This document shows positions 33,397 through 40,237 of a DNA stretch of 64,000 bases, piece after piece. Position numbers and translations under genes: made by a program. The notes beneath the pieces were generated by a model. It did not search any database. It worked only from the letters and a program-made list of their open reading frames with translations, and was not told the DNA's origin. Origin of the DNA: an uncultured Oscillospiraceae bacterium. Its GTDB lineage: Bacteria > Bacillota > Clostridia > Oscillospirales > Acutalibacteraceae. Numbering within the stretch: the stretch's first letter is position 1; each line of letters opens with the position of its first letter. The stretch is taken from NCBI GenBank assembly GCA_900554335.1, contig USGT01000001.1, forward strand, positions 1 to 64,000. Direction: 5' to 3'.

Positions 33397-35322
33397 ATGG
33401 ATAAAAAGAATTTTTATATAACCACTCCGATATATTATGCTTCCGGCCACCCGCACATTGGCCACGCTTACAGCACGATTGCTGCCGACACTATGGCTCG
33501 TTTTAAACGCTTGCAAGGCTGCGATGTTATGTTCCTAACTGGGATGGACGAACACGGCCAGAAAGTTGAGCAAAACGCCGGCAAAGAAAACAAAACTCCG
33601 CAGAAATTCGTTGATGAAATAGCTGCTGATTTTAAAGATCTTTGGAAAACGCTTGACATTTCTTACGATAAATTTATTCGCACTACTGATGATTTTCATG
33701 TTAAAGCAGTTCAAAAGATTTTCAAAGAACTTTACGATAAAGGTGATATATATAAAGGAAAATACGAAGGATGGTACTGCACGCCTGACGAAGCGTTTTT
33801 CACCGACAAACAGCTTAAAGACGGCAAATGCCCGGACTGCGGAAGAGAAGTTAAGTGGACTGAAGAAGAAGCTTATTTCTTCAAGCTTTCAAAATATGCA
33901 GACAGATTGCTAGAATATTACGAAGCTCACCCGCAATTTGCTCAGCCTGAAGGCAGAAAGCACGAAATGATAGAGTTTATTAAATCCGGCCTGGATGACC
34001 TTTGCGTCAGCAGAACAAGCTTCAAATGGGGCGTTCCGGTTACTTTCGATGAAAAGCATGTTGTTTACGTTTGGCTCGATGCTCTCACGAACTACATCAC
34101 TGCGCAAGGCTTTGGAAGCAGCGACGAAAGCAACTTTAAAAAATATTGGCCTGCTGACGTTCATTTCGTAGGAAAAGAAATTTTCAGGTTTCATGTTATA
34201 ATTTGGCCGGCAATTTTGATGGCTCTTGGTTTGCCGCTTCCGAAGGAAGTTTATGCTCACGGCTGGATTTTATTTGAAGACGGAAACAAAATGTCAAAAT
34301 CAAGAGGCAACGTGGTCGACCCGAAAATGCTTTGCAAACGCTATAAACCTGATGCACTCAGATATTTCCTTTTGAGAGAATTTTCTTTCGGCCAAGATGG
34401 AATGTACAGCAACAAATCTCTTATAAACAGAATTAATTTCGACCTTGCAAACGACCTTGGCAACTTGGTTTCAAGAACTACTTCAATGGTTGATAAATAC
34501 TTTGGCGGAAAACTCCCGAAAGATCAAAAACCTGGTTCTTTGGATGCAGAGCTTGCTACTTCAGCGGTTGCGCTCGCAAAAGAATATGAATCAAAAATGG
34601 AAAGGTTCAAGTTTGCTTCGGCGCTTGCGGATGTTTGGCTTATTATTTCGAAATGCAACAAATACATCGACGAAACAATGCCATGGCAGCTCGGCAAACT
34701 CCCTGAAAAACAAAGCAGACTTGCGGCAGTTCTTTACAATCTTTGCGAATCGCTCAGAATAGTTTCAATTTTAATTGCTCCCGTTATGCCTGAAACTTCA
34801 GAAATCATTAGAAAGCAAATTGGAGTGACAAAGGAGATGTTTACTATGGAAAAAGCCAAAAATTGGGGAATCCTCCCTTGCGACGCTAAAATCGAAAAAG
34901 GCGAGGCTTTGTTCCCGAGAATGGATGTTAAAGAAGAGCTCGAAGCTCTTGAAAACCTTGCAGCAGAAACCGAAGAAAAAACTGAGGAACCTGAAAATTT
35001 CATAGGAATTGAAGATTTTGCGAAAGTGAGCCTTATTGTTGGAAAAGTTAAAGAATGCGAAAAGGTTAAAAAATCAAAGAAACTTTTGAAACTTGCAGTC
35101 GATGATGGCGCAAAGATTAGAACCATTGTTTCTGGAATTTCCCAGCATTATGAGCCGGAAGAATTAGTTGGCAAAAATGTTATCATAGTTTCGAATTTGA
35201 AACCCGTTAAACTTTGCGGCGTTGAAAGCCACGGAATGATTCTTGCAACTCAAAATGAAGAAGGAAAAGTCACGGTTATTTTCCCGGATGAAAGCATCCA
35301 GCCAGGCAGCAAACTCAGCTAA
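33397..35322 (+). CDS. metG: Methionyl-tRNA synthetase
   Basis: 641 residues. A class I synthetase: the HIGH motif is ASGHPHIGHAYST (near residue 20), the KMSKS motif is GNKMSKSRGNVVDP (near residue 300), and a metal-binding CPDCG sits in the connective insert. The C-terminal tRNA-binding (EMAP/Arc1p-like) domain is present from about residue 540 (IEDFAKVSLIVGKVKECEKV ... GVESHGMILAT), as in Firmicutes and other dimeric MetRS. It is first gene of metG-tatD-ispF, a common neighbourhood for tatD. Confidence 0.97.
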   Translation: MDKKNFYITTPIYYASGHPHIGHAYSTIAADTMARFKRLQGCDVMFLTGMDEHGQKVEQNAGKENKTPQKFVDEIAADFKDLWKTLDISYDKFIRTTDDFHVKAVQKIFKELYDKGDIYKGKYEGWYCTPDEAFFTDKQLKDGKCPDCGREVKWTEEEAYFFKLSKYADRLLEYYEAHPQFAQPEGRKHEMIEFIKSGLDDLCVSRTSFKWGVPVTFDEKHVVYVWLDALTNYITAQGFGSSDESNFKKYWPADVHFVGKEIFRFHVIIWPAILMALGLPLPKEVYAHGWILFEDGNKMSKSRGNVVDPKMLCKRYKPDALRYFLLREFSFGQDGMYSNKSLINRINFDLANDLGNLVSRTTSMVDKYFGGKLPKDQKPGSLDAELATSAVALAKEYESKMERFKFASALADVWLIISKCNKYIDETMPWQLGKLPEKQSRLAAVLYNLCESLRIVSILIAPVMPETSEIIRKQIGVTKEMFTMEKAKNWGILPCDAKIEKGEALFPRMDVKEELEALENLAAETEEKTEEPENFIGIEDFAKVSLIVGKVKECEKVKKSKKLLKLAVDDGAKIRTIVSGISQHYEPEELVGKNVIIVSNLKPVKLCGVESHGMILATQNEEGKVTVIFPDESIQPGSKLS

Positions 35323-35336
35323 AAGAGGTGAAAAAA

Positions 35337-36107
35337 GTGATATTTGACACGCACGCTCACTACGATGACGAGGCCTTTGAAAGCGATAGGGAAGAACTTT
35401 TGAATTCTATGCACGAAGGCGGCGTTTTGGGGATTGTTAACGCCTCGGCGGATATAAATTCGTCGCTTTCTTCAGTAAAGATTTCAGAAAAATACCCTTA
35501 TGTTTTCGCTGCAGTTGGTGTTCACCCTGAAAATCTTGATGGTTTAAGTGAAGATTACACCGAGCAAATTAAAAAAATCGCCACTGAACACAAAAAAGTC
35601 GTGGCGATTGGCGAAATTGGGCTTGATTATCATTTTAGGTTGGATAACAAAGAAAAGCAAATTGAAGTTTTTGAAAATCAGGTTAAGCTTGCAAATTTTC
35701 TTGATTTGCCGGTTATAGTTCACGACAGAGAAGCCCATAAAGACACTTTTGATATCCTGAAAAAATATAATCCAAAAGGAATAGTTCACTGCTTTTCCGG
35801 CAGCGTAGAAATGGCAAAAGAAATCGTTAAACTCGGCATGAAGCTTGGAATTGGCGGGGTTTTGACTTTCAAAAATGCCAAAACGATAGTGGAAGTCGTC
35901 AAACAAATTCCTTTAAGTCATCTCGTTTTAGAAACTGACGCGCCGTATCTTGCTCCAGTCCCATTTAGGGGAAAGAGATGCAATTCTTCTTACATTAAAT
36001 TTGTTGCTGAAAAAATTGCGGAAATAAAAAACATCAGTGCGCAGGAAGTTTACAAAGAGACTTTCAAAAATGCGCTTGAAGTTTACAATATCAAGGAGGA
36101 TTTATGA
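35337..36107 (+). CDS. tatD: TatD-family metal-dependent deoxyribonuclease
   Basis: 256 residues from GTG 35337, giving the family-standard start M-I-F-D-T-H-A-H-Y-D-D, with AGAGGTG six bases upstream; a GTG at 35328 lies inside that site. Metal ligands are D-T-H-A-H, E in AIGEIGLDYH, H in VIVHDREAH and IVHCFSG, and D in LETDAPYLAP. TatD enzymes are 3'-5' DNases of uncertain physiological substrate (repair and RNA or DNA quality control). The stop overlaps the ispF start as ATGA. Confidence 0.93.
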   Translation: MIFDTHAHYDDEAFESDREELLNSMHEGGVLGIVNASADINSSLSSVKISEKYPYVFAAVGVHPENLDGLSEDYTEQIKKIATEHKKVVAIGEIGLDYHFRLDNKEKQIEVFENQVKLANFLDLPVIVHDREAHKDTFDILKKYNPKGIVHCFSGSVEMAKEIVKLGMKLGIGGVLTFKNAKTIVEVVKQIPLSHLVLETDAPYLAPVPFRGKRCNSSYIKFVAEKIAEIKNISAQEVYKETFKNALEVYNIKEDL

Positions 36108-36571
36108 GGATCGGGCATGGCTATGACGTTCATAAATTAGTCAAAGGAAGGAAGTTGATTCTCGGCGGGGTGAATGTAAATCACGAGTTTGGACTTTTGG
36201 GCCATTCGGATGCCGATGTTTTAGTCCATGCGATTATTGATTCTCTTCTTGGCGCGGCAGCCCTCGGCGACATTGGCGCTTTGTTTCCTGACACCGATGA
36301 GAAATTTAAAAATGCTGACAGCATTGAGCTTTTAAAGAAAGTTTGCGAAATTCTTGAAAAAAAGAATTTTAAAATAGTTAATATTGATAGCACGATTATT
36401 GCTCAGAAGCCGAAGCTTAAAGACCACGTTTTTAAAATGAGAGAAAACATTGCAAAGGCTTGCGGCATTGAAATTGATTTTGTTAGTGTTAAGGCCACAA
36501 CTGAAGAAGCCCTTGGCTTCACAGGCCGCGAAGAAGGCATTTCAGCGCATGCTGTTTCGCTCATAAATTAA
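36104..36571 (+). CDS. ispF: IspF, 2-C-methyl-D-erythritol 2,4-cyclodiphosphate synthase
   Basis: 155 residues, AAGGAGG before ATG. The zinc-binding start RIGHGYDVHKL (D and H ligands), the GHSDADVLVHAIIDSLLGA segment and the C-terminal ATTEEALGFTGREEGISAHAV motif are all intact. It cyclises CDP-methylerythritol phosphate in the non-mevalonate pathway. It overlaps tatD by 4 bases and is followed by a hairpin terminator that is repeated 367 bases downstream. Confidence 0.96.
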   Translation: MRIGHGYDVHKLVKGRKLILGGVNVNHEFGLLGHSDADVLVHAIIDSLLGAAALGDIGALFPDTDEKFKNADSIELLKKVCEILEKKNFKIVNIDSTIIAQKPKLKDHVFKMRENIAKACGIEIDFVSVKATTEEALGFTGREEGISAHAVSLIN

Positions 36572-36595
36572 AGACCCACTGTTTTAGTGAGTCTT
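36565..36595. repeat. 31-base direct repeat, copy 1 (terminator unit)
   Basis: Identical to 36932-36962. It contains the whole hairpin described as the ispF terminator plus the T-rich flank used on the minus strand. It lies 20 bases downstream of the stop of the 60-residue peptide gene. Confidence 0.85.
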
Positions 36596-36600
36596 TTTTT
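36571..36600. terminator. Bidirectional terminator of ispF and the first leader peptide
   Basis: AAGACcCACT (36571-36580) pairs with AGTGaGTCTT (36586-36595). A run of T follows on the plus strand (for ispF), and TTTAATTT follows on the minus strand (for the 60-residue peptide). Confidence 0.85.
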
Positions 36601-36615
36601 ACTTTTGCATGGAAA

Positions 36616-36798
36616 TTAAAATTTTATTGGGTGTTTATGGTCTAAATATAAACACGTGGCGAGTGCAGTTCCTATTCCAGCCAAGAGCACGGTTGATGCA
36701 GCGATAAGTTTAACTTTTTCAGAAATGTTAGGTTTAATTCCGCCAGTAATTTCATTTAAAGTTTCTTCTGGGATTATATTGTTTTTTAATTTTTCCAT
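36616..36798 (-). CDS. Double-glycine-leader membrane peptide P1
   Basis: 60 residues from ATG 36798 (AAAGGA upstream). The leader MEKLKNNIIPEETLNEITGG is exactly 20 residues with G-G at 19-20, as in the four neighbouring peptides. The mature part IKPNISEKVK is followed by one hydrophobic segment (LIAASTVLLAGIGTALATCLYL) and a short DHKHPIKF tail. It has its own promoter and a hairpin terminator. This is the most divergent leader of the five (Pro in place of Ser in the core). Function unknown: peptide toxin, pheromone and membrane modulator are all possible. Confidence 0.75.
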   Translation of the reverse strand: MEKLKNNIIPEETLNEITGGIKPNISEKVKLIAASTVLLAGIGTALATCLYLDHKHPIKF

Positions 36799-36847
36799 GG
36801 TATACTGTCCTTTCAAAATATAAGTATTTTTATATGATACTCGTAAC

Positions 36848-36876
36848 ATTATATACCATTATTATTAAAACATCAA
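36848..36876 (-). promoter_or_regulatory. Promoter of peptide P1
   Basis: On the minus strand, TTGATG (36876-36871), 17 bases, TATAAT (36853-36848). The untranslated leader shares the motif TTATATTTTGAAAGGA with peptide P3. Confidence 0.7.
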
Positions 36877-36931
36877 TGATTAAAATTTAATTTTTTAATA
36901 ATATATTTAAAGCCCTTTTGCGTAATCGCGA

Positions 36932-36962
36932 AAATTAAAGACCCACTGTTTTAGTGAGTCTT
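36932..36962. repeat. 31-base direct repeat, copy 2 (terminator of peptide P2)
   Basis: Identical to 36565-36595. On the minus strand it is a hairpin followed by TTTAATTTT, 22 bases after the stop of peptide P2. On the plus strand it lacks the long T-run found after ispF. This fits a duplicated peptide-plus-terminator unit. Confidence 0.8.
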
Positions 36963-36984
36963 AATTATTTTGATCTTACTTAGT

Positions 36985-37173
36985 TCAGCTTTTGGATTTT
37001 TTATCTATAAGGCAACTGGTGCCCACCACACTTGCCGCAAATGGTATGTCGGTTAAAACTGTAACCCCTGCGGCCATGAAAGCTTTTAAAAGATTGGATT
37101 TAGACAAGCTAAGCCCGCCTGCGATTTCTTCCAAAGCCTCTTCTGAAATTACTCCATTTTTGATTTCTTCCAT
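36985..37173 (-). CDS. Double-glycine-leader membrane peptide P2
   Basis: 62 residues, ATG with AAAGGATG upstream. The leader MEEIKNGVISEEALEEIAGG is 20 residues and almost the same as that of P3. After G-G comes LSLSKSNLLK, then a hydrophobic segment (AFMAAGVTVLTDIPFAASVVGTSCLI) and a DKKSKS tail. A possible TATAAT lies at 37266-37261 with a poor -35, and the P3 terminator hairpin lies between that and the gene. P2 may therefore depend on read-through or on a weaker promoter. Confidence 0.75.
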   Translation of the reverse strand: MEEIKNGVISEEALEEIAGGLSLSKSNLLKAFMAAGVTVLTDIPFAASVVGTSCLIDKKSKS

Positions 37174-37227
37174 GTTAAATCATCCTTTAAATAATTTTTT
37201 TAACTTAGGTGCTAGTTATCAGAATAA

Positions 37228-37252
37228 CCCCCATTCCTTATTGGAAAGGGGG
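37228..37252 (-). terminator. Terminator of peptide P3
   Basis: On the minus strand, CCCCCtTTCC (37252-37243) pairs with GGAATGGGGG (37237-37228) around a five-base loop, followed by TTATT. It sits between P3 and P2. Confidence 0.7.
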
Positions 37253-37283
37253 CTGTATTTATTATATTTTGAGTAAATGACAA

Positions 37284-37565
37284 CTATTCAATAACTACGC
37301 CGTTACCCTTCTTTGGTACTGGCAATATTGATGGCTCTTCGGCTTTTACTTCTGGTTTATTGCTACCTTCCTCTTTCTTTCCTCTAGTAGCAAGTTTGTA
37401 ACCTCCATATCCTATACCTGCAGTTGCACCTAATGCGCCTAATGCACCAACAACAACTCCTGCGGTAGCAAGAACTTTTTTAACAGTTGACTTAGATATT
37501 TTAAGTCCGCCTGCGATTTCTTCCAAAGCTTCTTCTGAGATTACTCCATTTTTGATTTCTTTCAT
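37284..37565 (-). CDS. Double-glycine-leader membrane peptide P3
   Basis: 93 residues from ATG 37565 (AAAGGATGG upstream); an extension to 37610 has no ribosome binding site. The leader MKEIKNGVISEEALEEIAGG is followed by LKISKSTVKK, a Gly/Ala-rich membrane segment with GxxxG-like spacing (VVVGALGALGATAGIGYGGY), then a charged Lys/Glu tail and PSILPVPKKGNGVVIE. It is the clearest example of the set: a 20-residue leader, the S-K-S-x-x-K-K basic stop before the membrane segment, and a polar tail. Confidence 0.78.
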   Translation of the reverse strand: MKEIKNGVISEEALEEIAGGLKISKSTVKKVLATAGVVVGALGALGATAGIGYGGYKLATRGKKEEGSNKPEVKAEEPSILPVPKKGNGVVIE

Positions 37566-37621
37566 GTTAAACCATCCTTTCAAAATATAAATATTTTTCA
37601 TTTGGTCCAACGACCATTTTT

Positions 37622-37650
37622 ATTATATATCACTATATTTTAAATGTCAA
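37622..37650 (-). promoter_or_regulatory. Perfect consensus promoter of peptide P3
   Basis: On the minus strand, TTGACA (37650-37645), 17 bases, TATAAT (37627-37622). No match is lost from the sigma-A consensus. Confidence 0.85.
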
Positions 37651-37694
37651 CACCTAAATTAAAATATTTTTTGCACAATTTCGTTAAAATAAAA

Positions 37695-37722
37695 ACCGCA
37701 CTCCTCAATAATGAAGAATGCG
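37695..37722 (-). terminator. Terminator of peptide P4
   Basis: On the minus strand, CCGCATTCTTCA (37722-37711) pairs with TGAGGAGTGCGG (37706-37695), followed by TTTTTA. Confidence 0.8.
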
Positions 37723-37762
37723 GTTATAGTTAAATTCTAAAAATCAAATTTTAATCGTAGTC

Positions 37763-37996
37763 TTAGCCCTTTTTCTTTTCATTCAGTTGCTTCCAACAGT
37801 CGCTTAAAGTTTCAACTGGTTTTAATTTTTCTCCTGCAAAGCATCCGCAAAGAAAAGTTACTCCAACAGCGGCGAAAAATGTAGTAACAGCACACACTTT
37901 TTTAAGAACTTTGACCTTACTTTTGCTAATTTTAGTTCCGCCTGAGATTTCGCTTAAAGCTTCTTCTGAAATTGCATAATTTTCAATCTTTTCCAT
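37763..37996 (-). CDS. Double-glycine-leader membrane peptide P4
   Basis: 77 residues, ATG with GAAAGGA upstream. The leader MEKIENYAISEEALSEISGG (20 residues) is followed by TKISKSKVKVLKK, a membrane segment (VCAVTTFFAAVGVTFLCGCFAG) with three Cys in all, and EKLKPVETLSDCWKQLNEKKKG. The segment GEKLKP after the membrane span is shared with P5, which marks these two as closest relatives. Confidence 0.77.
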   Translation of the reverse strand: MEKIENYAISEEALSEISGGTKISKSKVKVLKKVCAVTTFFAAVGVTFLCGCFAGEKLKPVETLSDCWKQLNEKKKG

Positions 37997-38049
37997 GGTT
38001 AATCGTCCTTTCGTGTGATTTTTATTTGCTTGATTTTGTAACTGTATTT

Positions 38050-38078
38050 ATTATATCAGAATATTTTTAAAATGTCAA
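38050..38078 (-). promoter_or_regulatory. Perfect consensus promoter of peptide P4
   Basis: On the minus strand, TTGACA (38078-38073), 17 bases, TATAAT (38055-38050). Confidence 0.85.
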
Positions 38079-38212
38079 TAACTAAATTTAAAATATTTTT
38101 TAAACATTCGATAACTTATTTGAAATATTTGGTATAATTTTTTTATATAGAATCATATTGTGGTAGCTTATATTTTTGATAGGGCCTTAAAAAATTTTTT
38201 TGAAAAATTAAA

Positions 38213-38238
38213 ATCCACGTCCTTAAATAGACGTGGAT
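38213..38238 (-). terminator. Terminator of peptide P5
   Basis: A perfect nine-base stem (ATCCACGTC with GACGTGGAT, 38238-38230 and 38221-38213), followed on the minus strand by TTTTAATTTTT. Confidence 0.8.
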
Positions 38239-38300
38239 GAATGGTAAATTACTGAACTAATTATCCGTTTTTAAATTCGTATCAATACCAATTTTTGAAA

Positions 38301-38603
38301 TTATTCAGAAACTTTTTTGTCGCTAGCTAAAGTTTCAACAGGAGCATTTCCTTGAACTGTTTGATCTCCAGATTTTTTAGATTCTCTACGTTTTTTAATG
38401 AAGTTCATTGCTCTGTCGATTGGTTTAAGTTTTTCTCCTACAACTGTGCCACCTACAAATGAAGTAGAGAATGCAAGGCCGCCGCCGAGAACTATTCCTG
38501 TGTAAGCAAGAACTTTTTTAACTGTTGAAGATTTAAATTCTACTCCTCCTGTTACTTGTTCTAAAGCTGCATCTGAAATTGCGAAATTTTCGATGTTTTT
38601 CAT
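38301..38603 (-). CDS. Double-glycine-leader membrane peptide P5
   Basis: 100 residues from ATG 38603 (GAAAGGAAG upstream); the extension to 38684 would start upstream of the -10. The leader MKNIENFAISDAALEQVTGG (20 residues) is followed by VEFKSSTVKKVL, a Gly-rich membrane segment (YTGIVLGGGLAFSTSFVGGTVVG), then GEKLKPIDRAMNFIKKRRESKK and a Ser/Asp/Glu-rich end. It is the longest of the five because of a longer polar C-terminal tail. Confidence 0.77.
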   Translation of the reverse strand: MKNIENFAISDAALEQVTGGVEFKSSTVKKVLAYTGIVLGGGLAFSTSFVGGTVVGEKLKPIDRAMNFIKKRRESKKSGDQTVQGNAPVETLASDKKVSE

Positions 38604-38655
38604 GACAAACTTCCTTTCAAACATTGATTTATTATTTTGGTTTAAAACCATCTGC

Positions 38656-38684
38656 ATTATAACTAAGAAGAGAAAGTTTGTCAA
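38656..38684 (-). promoter_or_regulatory. Perfect consensus promoter of peptide P5
   Basis: On the minus strand, TTGACA (38684-38679), 17 bases, TATAAT (38661-38656). Confidence 0.85.
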
Positions 38685-38861
38685 TAATTAATGTCGATTT
38701 AATATCGCCAAAAAAATATGAAACCAAAATGAATATTTTGTATATTAATTTAACAAATATCTACGTAAAAAATAATCATTAGTTTATCAATACAAAAAGA
38801 GTAATAAATTTTAGTTCTTTTTCATTTTATAAATCAAAGATTATTTTTCGGAGGTAATTTT

Positions 38862-40088
38862 ATGAGCACAGGTAAGCTTCAGATAAATGTTTTTGACGGA
38901 TCAATTGCAAACCCGCTTTCGAATTCAACTGTTTCAGTAACAATTTCAGGCCAGCCAGAAAACGTTGTAGGCGAGGTTTTGACTAATTCTTCGGGCAAAA
39001 CCGACACTCTCACGCTTGATGCTCCACCGGTTGAATATTCCTTGAATCCGGGCTCACCGAAGCCTTACTCAGACTATGATGTAATTATTAAAAAAGACGG
39101 TTTTGAATCTATCACCATAAACGGCGTGCAGATTCTCCCTGATGCAATTGCTGCTCAGAATATTTATATGAAAAAATCGGATGATAACGAAAATTCCGAA
39201 CGCAGCTATACCATACCTGACCATACTCTTTACGGGACTTTCCCTCCAAAAATCGCAGAAGAAGCCGTTAAGCCTCTTCCGGAAGCTTCGGGGTTTGTTG
39301 TGCTTGATAAGGTTGTTATTCCTGAGTTCATAGTCGTGCATGATGGCAGCCCTTATGACGATTCAGCGCCTAATTACTGGATTCCTTATCAAGATTACAT
39401 TAAAAATGTTGCCAGCAGCGAAATTTACGCCACCTGGCCAGAAGAAGCCATTAAAGCCAATGTTCTTGTGATTATTTCTTTCACTTTGAACAGGGTTTTT
39501 ACGGAATGGTACAGGAGCCGAGGCAAAAATTTCACGATTACTTCTTCAACTGCTTACGACCAAAAATTCGTTTACCAAAGAAATATATTTCAAGAAATTT
39601 CGAACGTTGTTGACGATATTTTTTCAACTTTTATTACAAAACCCAGTATTGATCAGCCGCTTTTCACGCAATATTGCGATGGAATAAATGTTACTTGCCC
39701 GGGCTGGCTTTCGCAGTGGGAATCGAAAAATTTAGGTGAGCAAGGCGAGGATTACATTAATATTTTGAGAAGATATTATGGCTCTGAAATTTACCTTGAA
39801 AGTGCAACTGAAGTGACGGGCATTCCGATTTCTTTTCCTGGCGAAACTTTGGACGTAGGCTCAAGCGGCGATGCCGTTAGAACAATTCAAAGGCAGCTTA
39901 ATTCAATAAGCAATAATTACCCTTTGATTCCTAAATTAGCTGTTGACGGAAATTACGGCCAAAGCACTTTAGACGCCGTTAAAACATTCCAAAAGATTTT
40001 TGACCTCCCGCAAACTGGTTATGTTGATTACAAAACCTGGTATGAAATTTCAAAAGTTTACACTGCCGTTATGAGGCTTAGCAATTAA
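38862..40088 (+). CDS. SleC-like spore cortex-lytic protein with peptidoglycan-binding domain
   Basis: 408 residues, GGAGG before ATG. The N-terminal carboxypeptidase-regulatory-like beta domain (residues about 5-105: GKLQINVFDGS..., SDYDVIIKKDGFESITINGVQIL) is that of SleC pro-regions. The middle (about 150-320) matches the SpoIID/LytB-type lytic domain: VASSEIYATWPEEAIKANVL contains the presumed catalytic Glu, followed by TSSTAYDQKFVYQRN and TQYCDGINVTCPGWLSQW. The C-terminal PG_binding_1 domain (about 335-400) has GSSGDAVRTIQRQL and VDGNYGQSTLDAVKTFQ. There is no signal peptide, as expected for a protein made in the sporangium. A role in cortex hydrolysis during germination is inferred. 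Confidence 0.8.
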   Translation: MSTGKLQINVFDGSIANPLSNSTVSVTISGQPENVVGEVLTNSSGKTDTLTLDAPPVEYSLNPGSPKPYSDYDVIIKKDGFESITINGVQILPDAIAAQNIYMKKSDDNENSERSYTIPDHTLYGTFPPKIAEEAVKPLPEASGFVVLDKVVIPEFIVVHDGSPYDDSAPNYWIPYQDYIKNVASSEIYATWPEEAIKANVLVIISFTLNRVFTEWYRSRGKNFTITSSTAYDQKFVYQRNIFQEISNVVDDIFSTFITKPSIDQPLFTQYCDGINVTCPGWLSQWESKNLGEQGEDYINILRRYYGSEIYLESATEVTGIPISFPGETLDVGSSGDAVRTIQRQLNSISNNYPLIPKLAVDGNYGQSTLDAVKTFQKIFDLPQTGYVDYKTWYEISKVYTAVMRLSN

Positions 40089-40153
40089 ATAAAAACTGTT
40101 TTTTCGCTTATAATAATTGTGAGTAAGAAAGAGGGCTGTAATCTTTCTGTTTA

Positions 40154-40183
40154 TTGACTAAACTATGTTAAGTGTGGTATTAT
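40154..40183 (+). promoter_or_regulatory. Promoter of the PBP1A gene
   Basis: TTGACT (40154-40159), 18 bases, TATTAT (40178-40183) with TGG before the -10. Confidence 0.6.
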
Positions 40184-40237
40184 CCTCATTAGGCACACTT
40201 GTATTATGAAAGATTTCTAACAAAAAAGGAGTTTAAA

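Noticed and set aside
36565..36962. Insertion sequence or attachment site bounded by the 31-base repeats
   Set aside because: Both copies are terminators placed just after peptide genes; there is no transposase, terminal inverted repeat or integrase.
36616..38603. Type I toxin-antitoxin peptides
   Set aside because: The small membrane peptides carry a clear 20-residue double-glycine leader, and no overlapping antisense RNA gene with its own promoter and terminator is evident at each locus.
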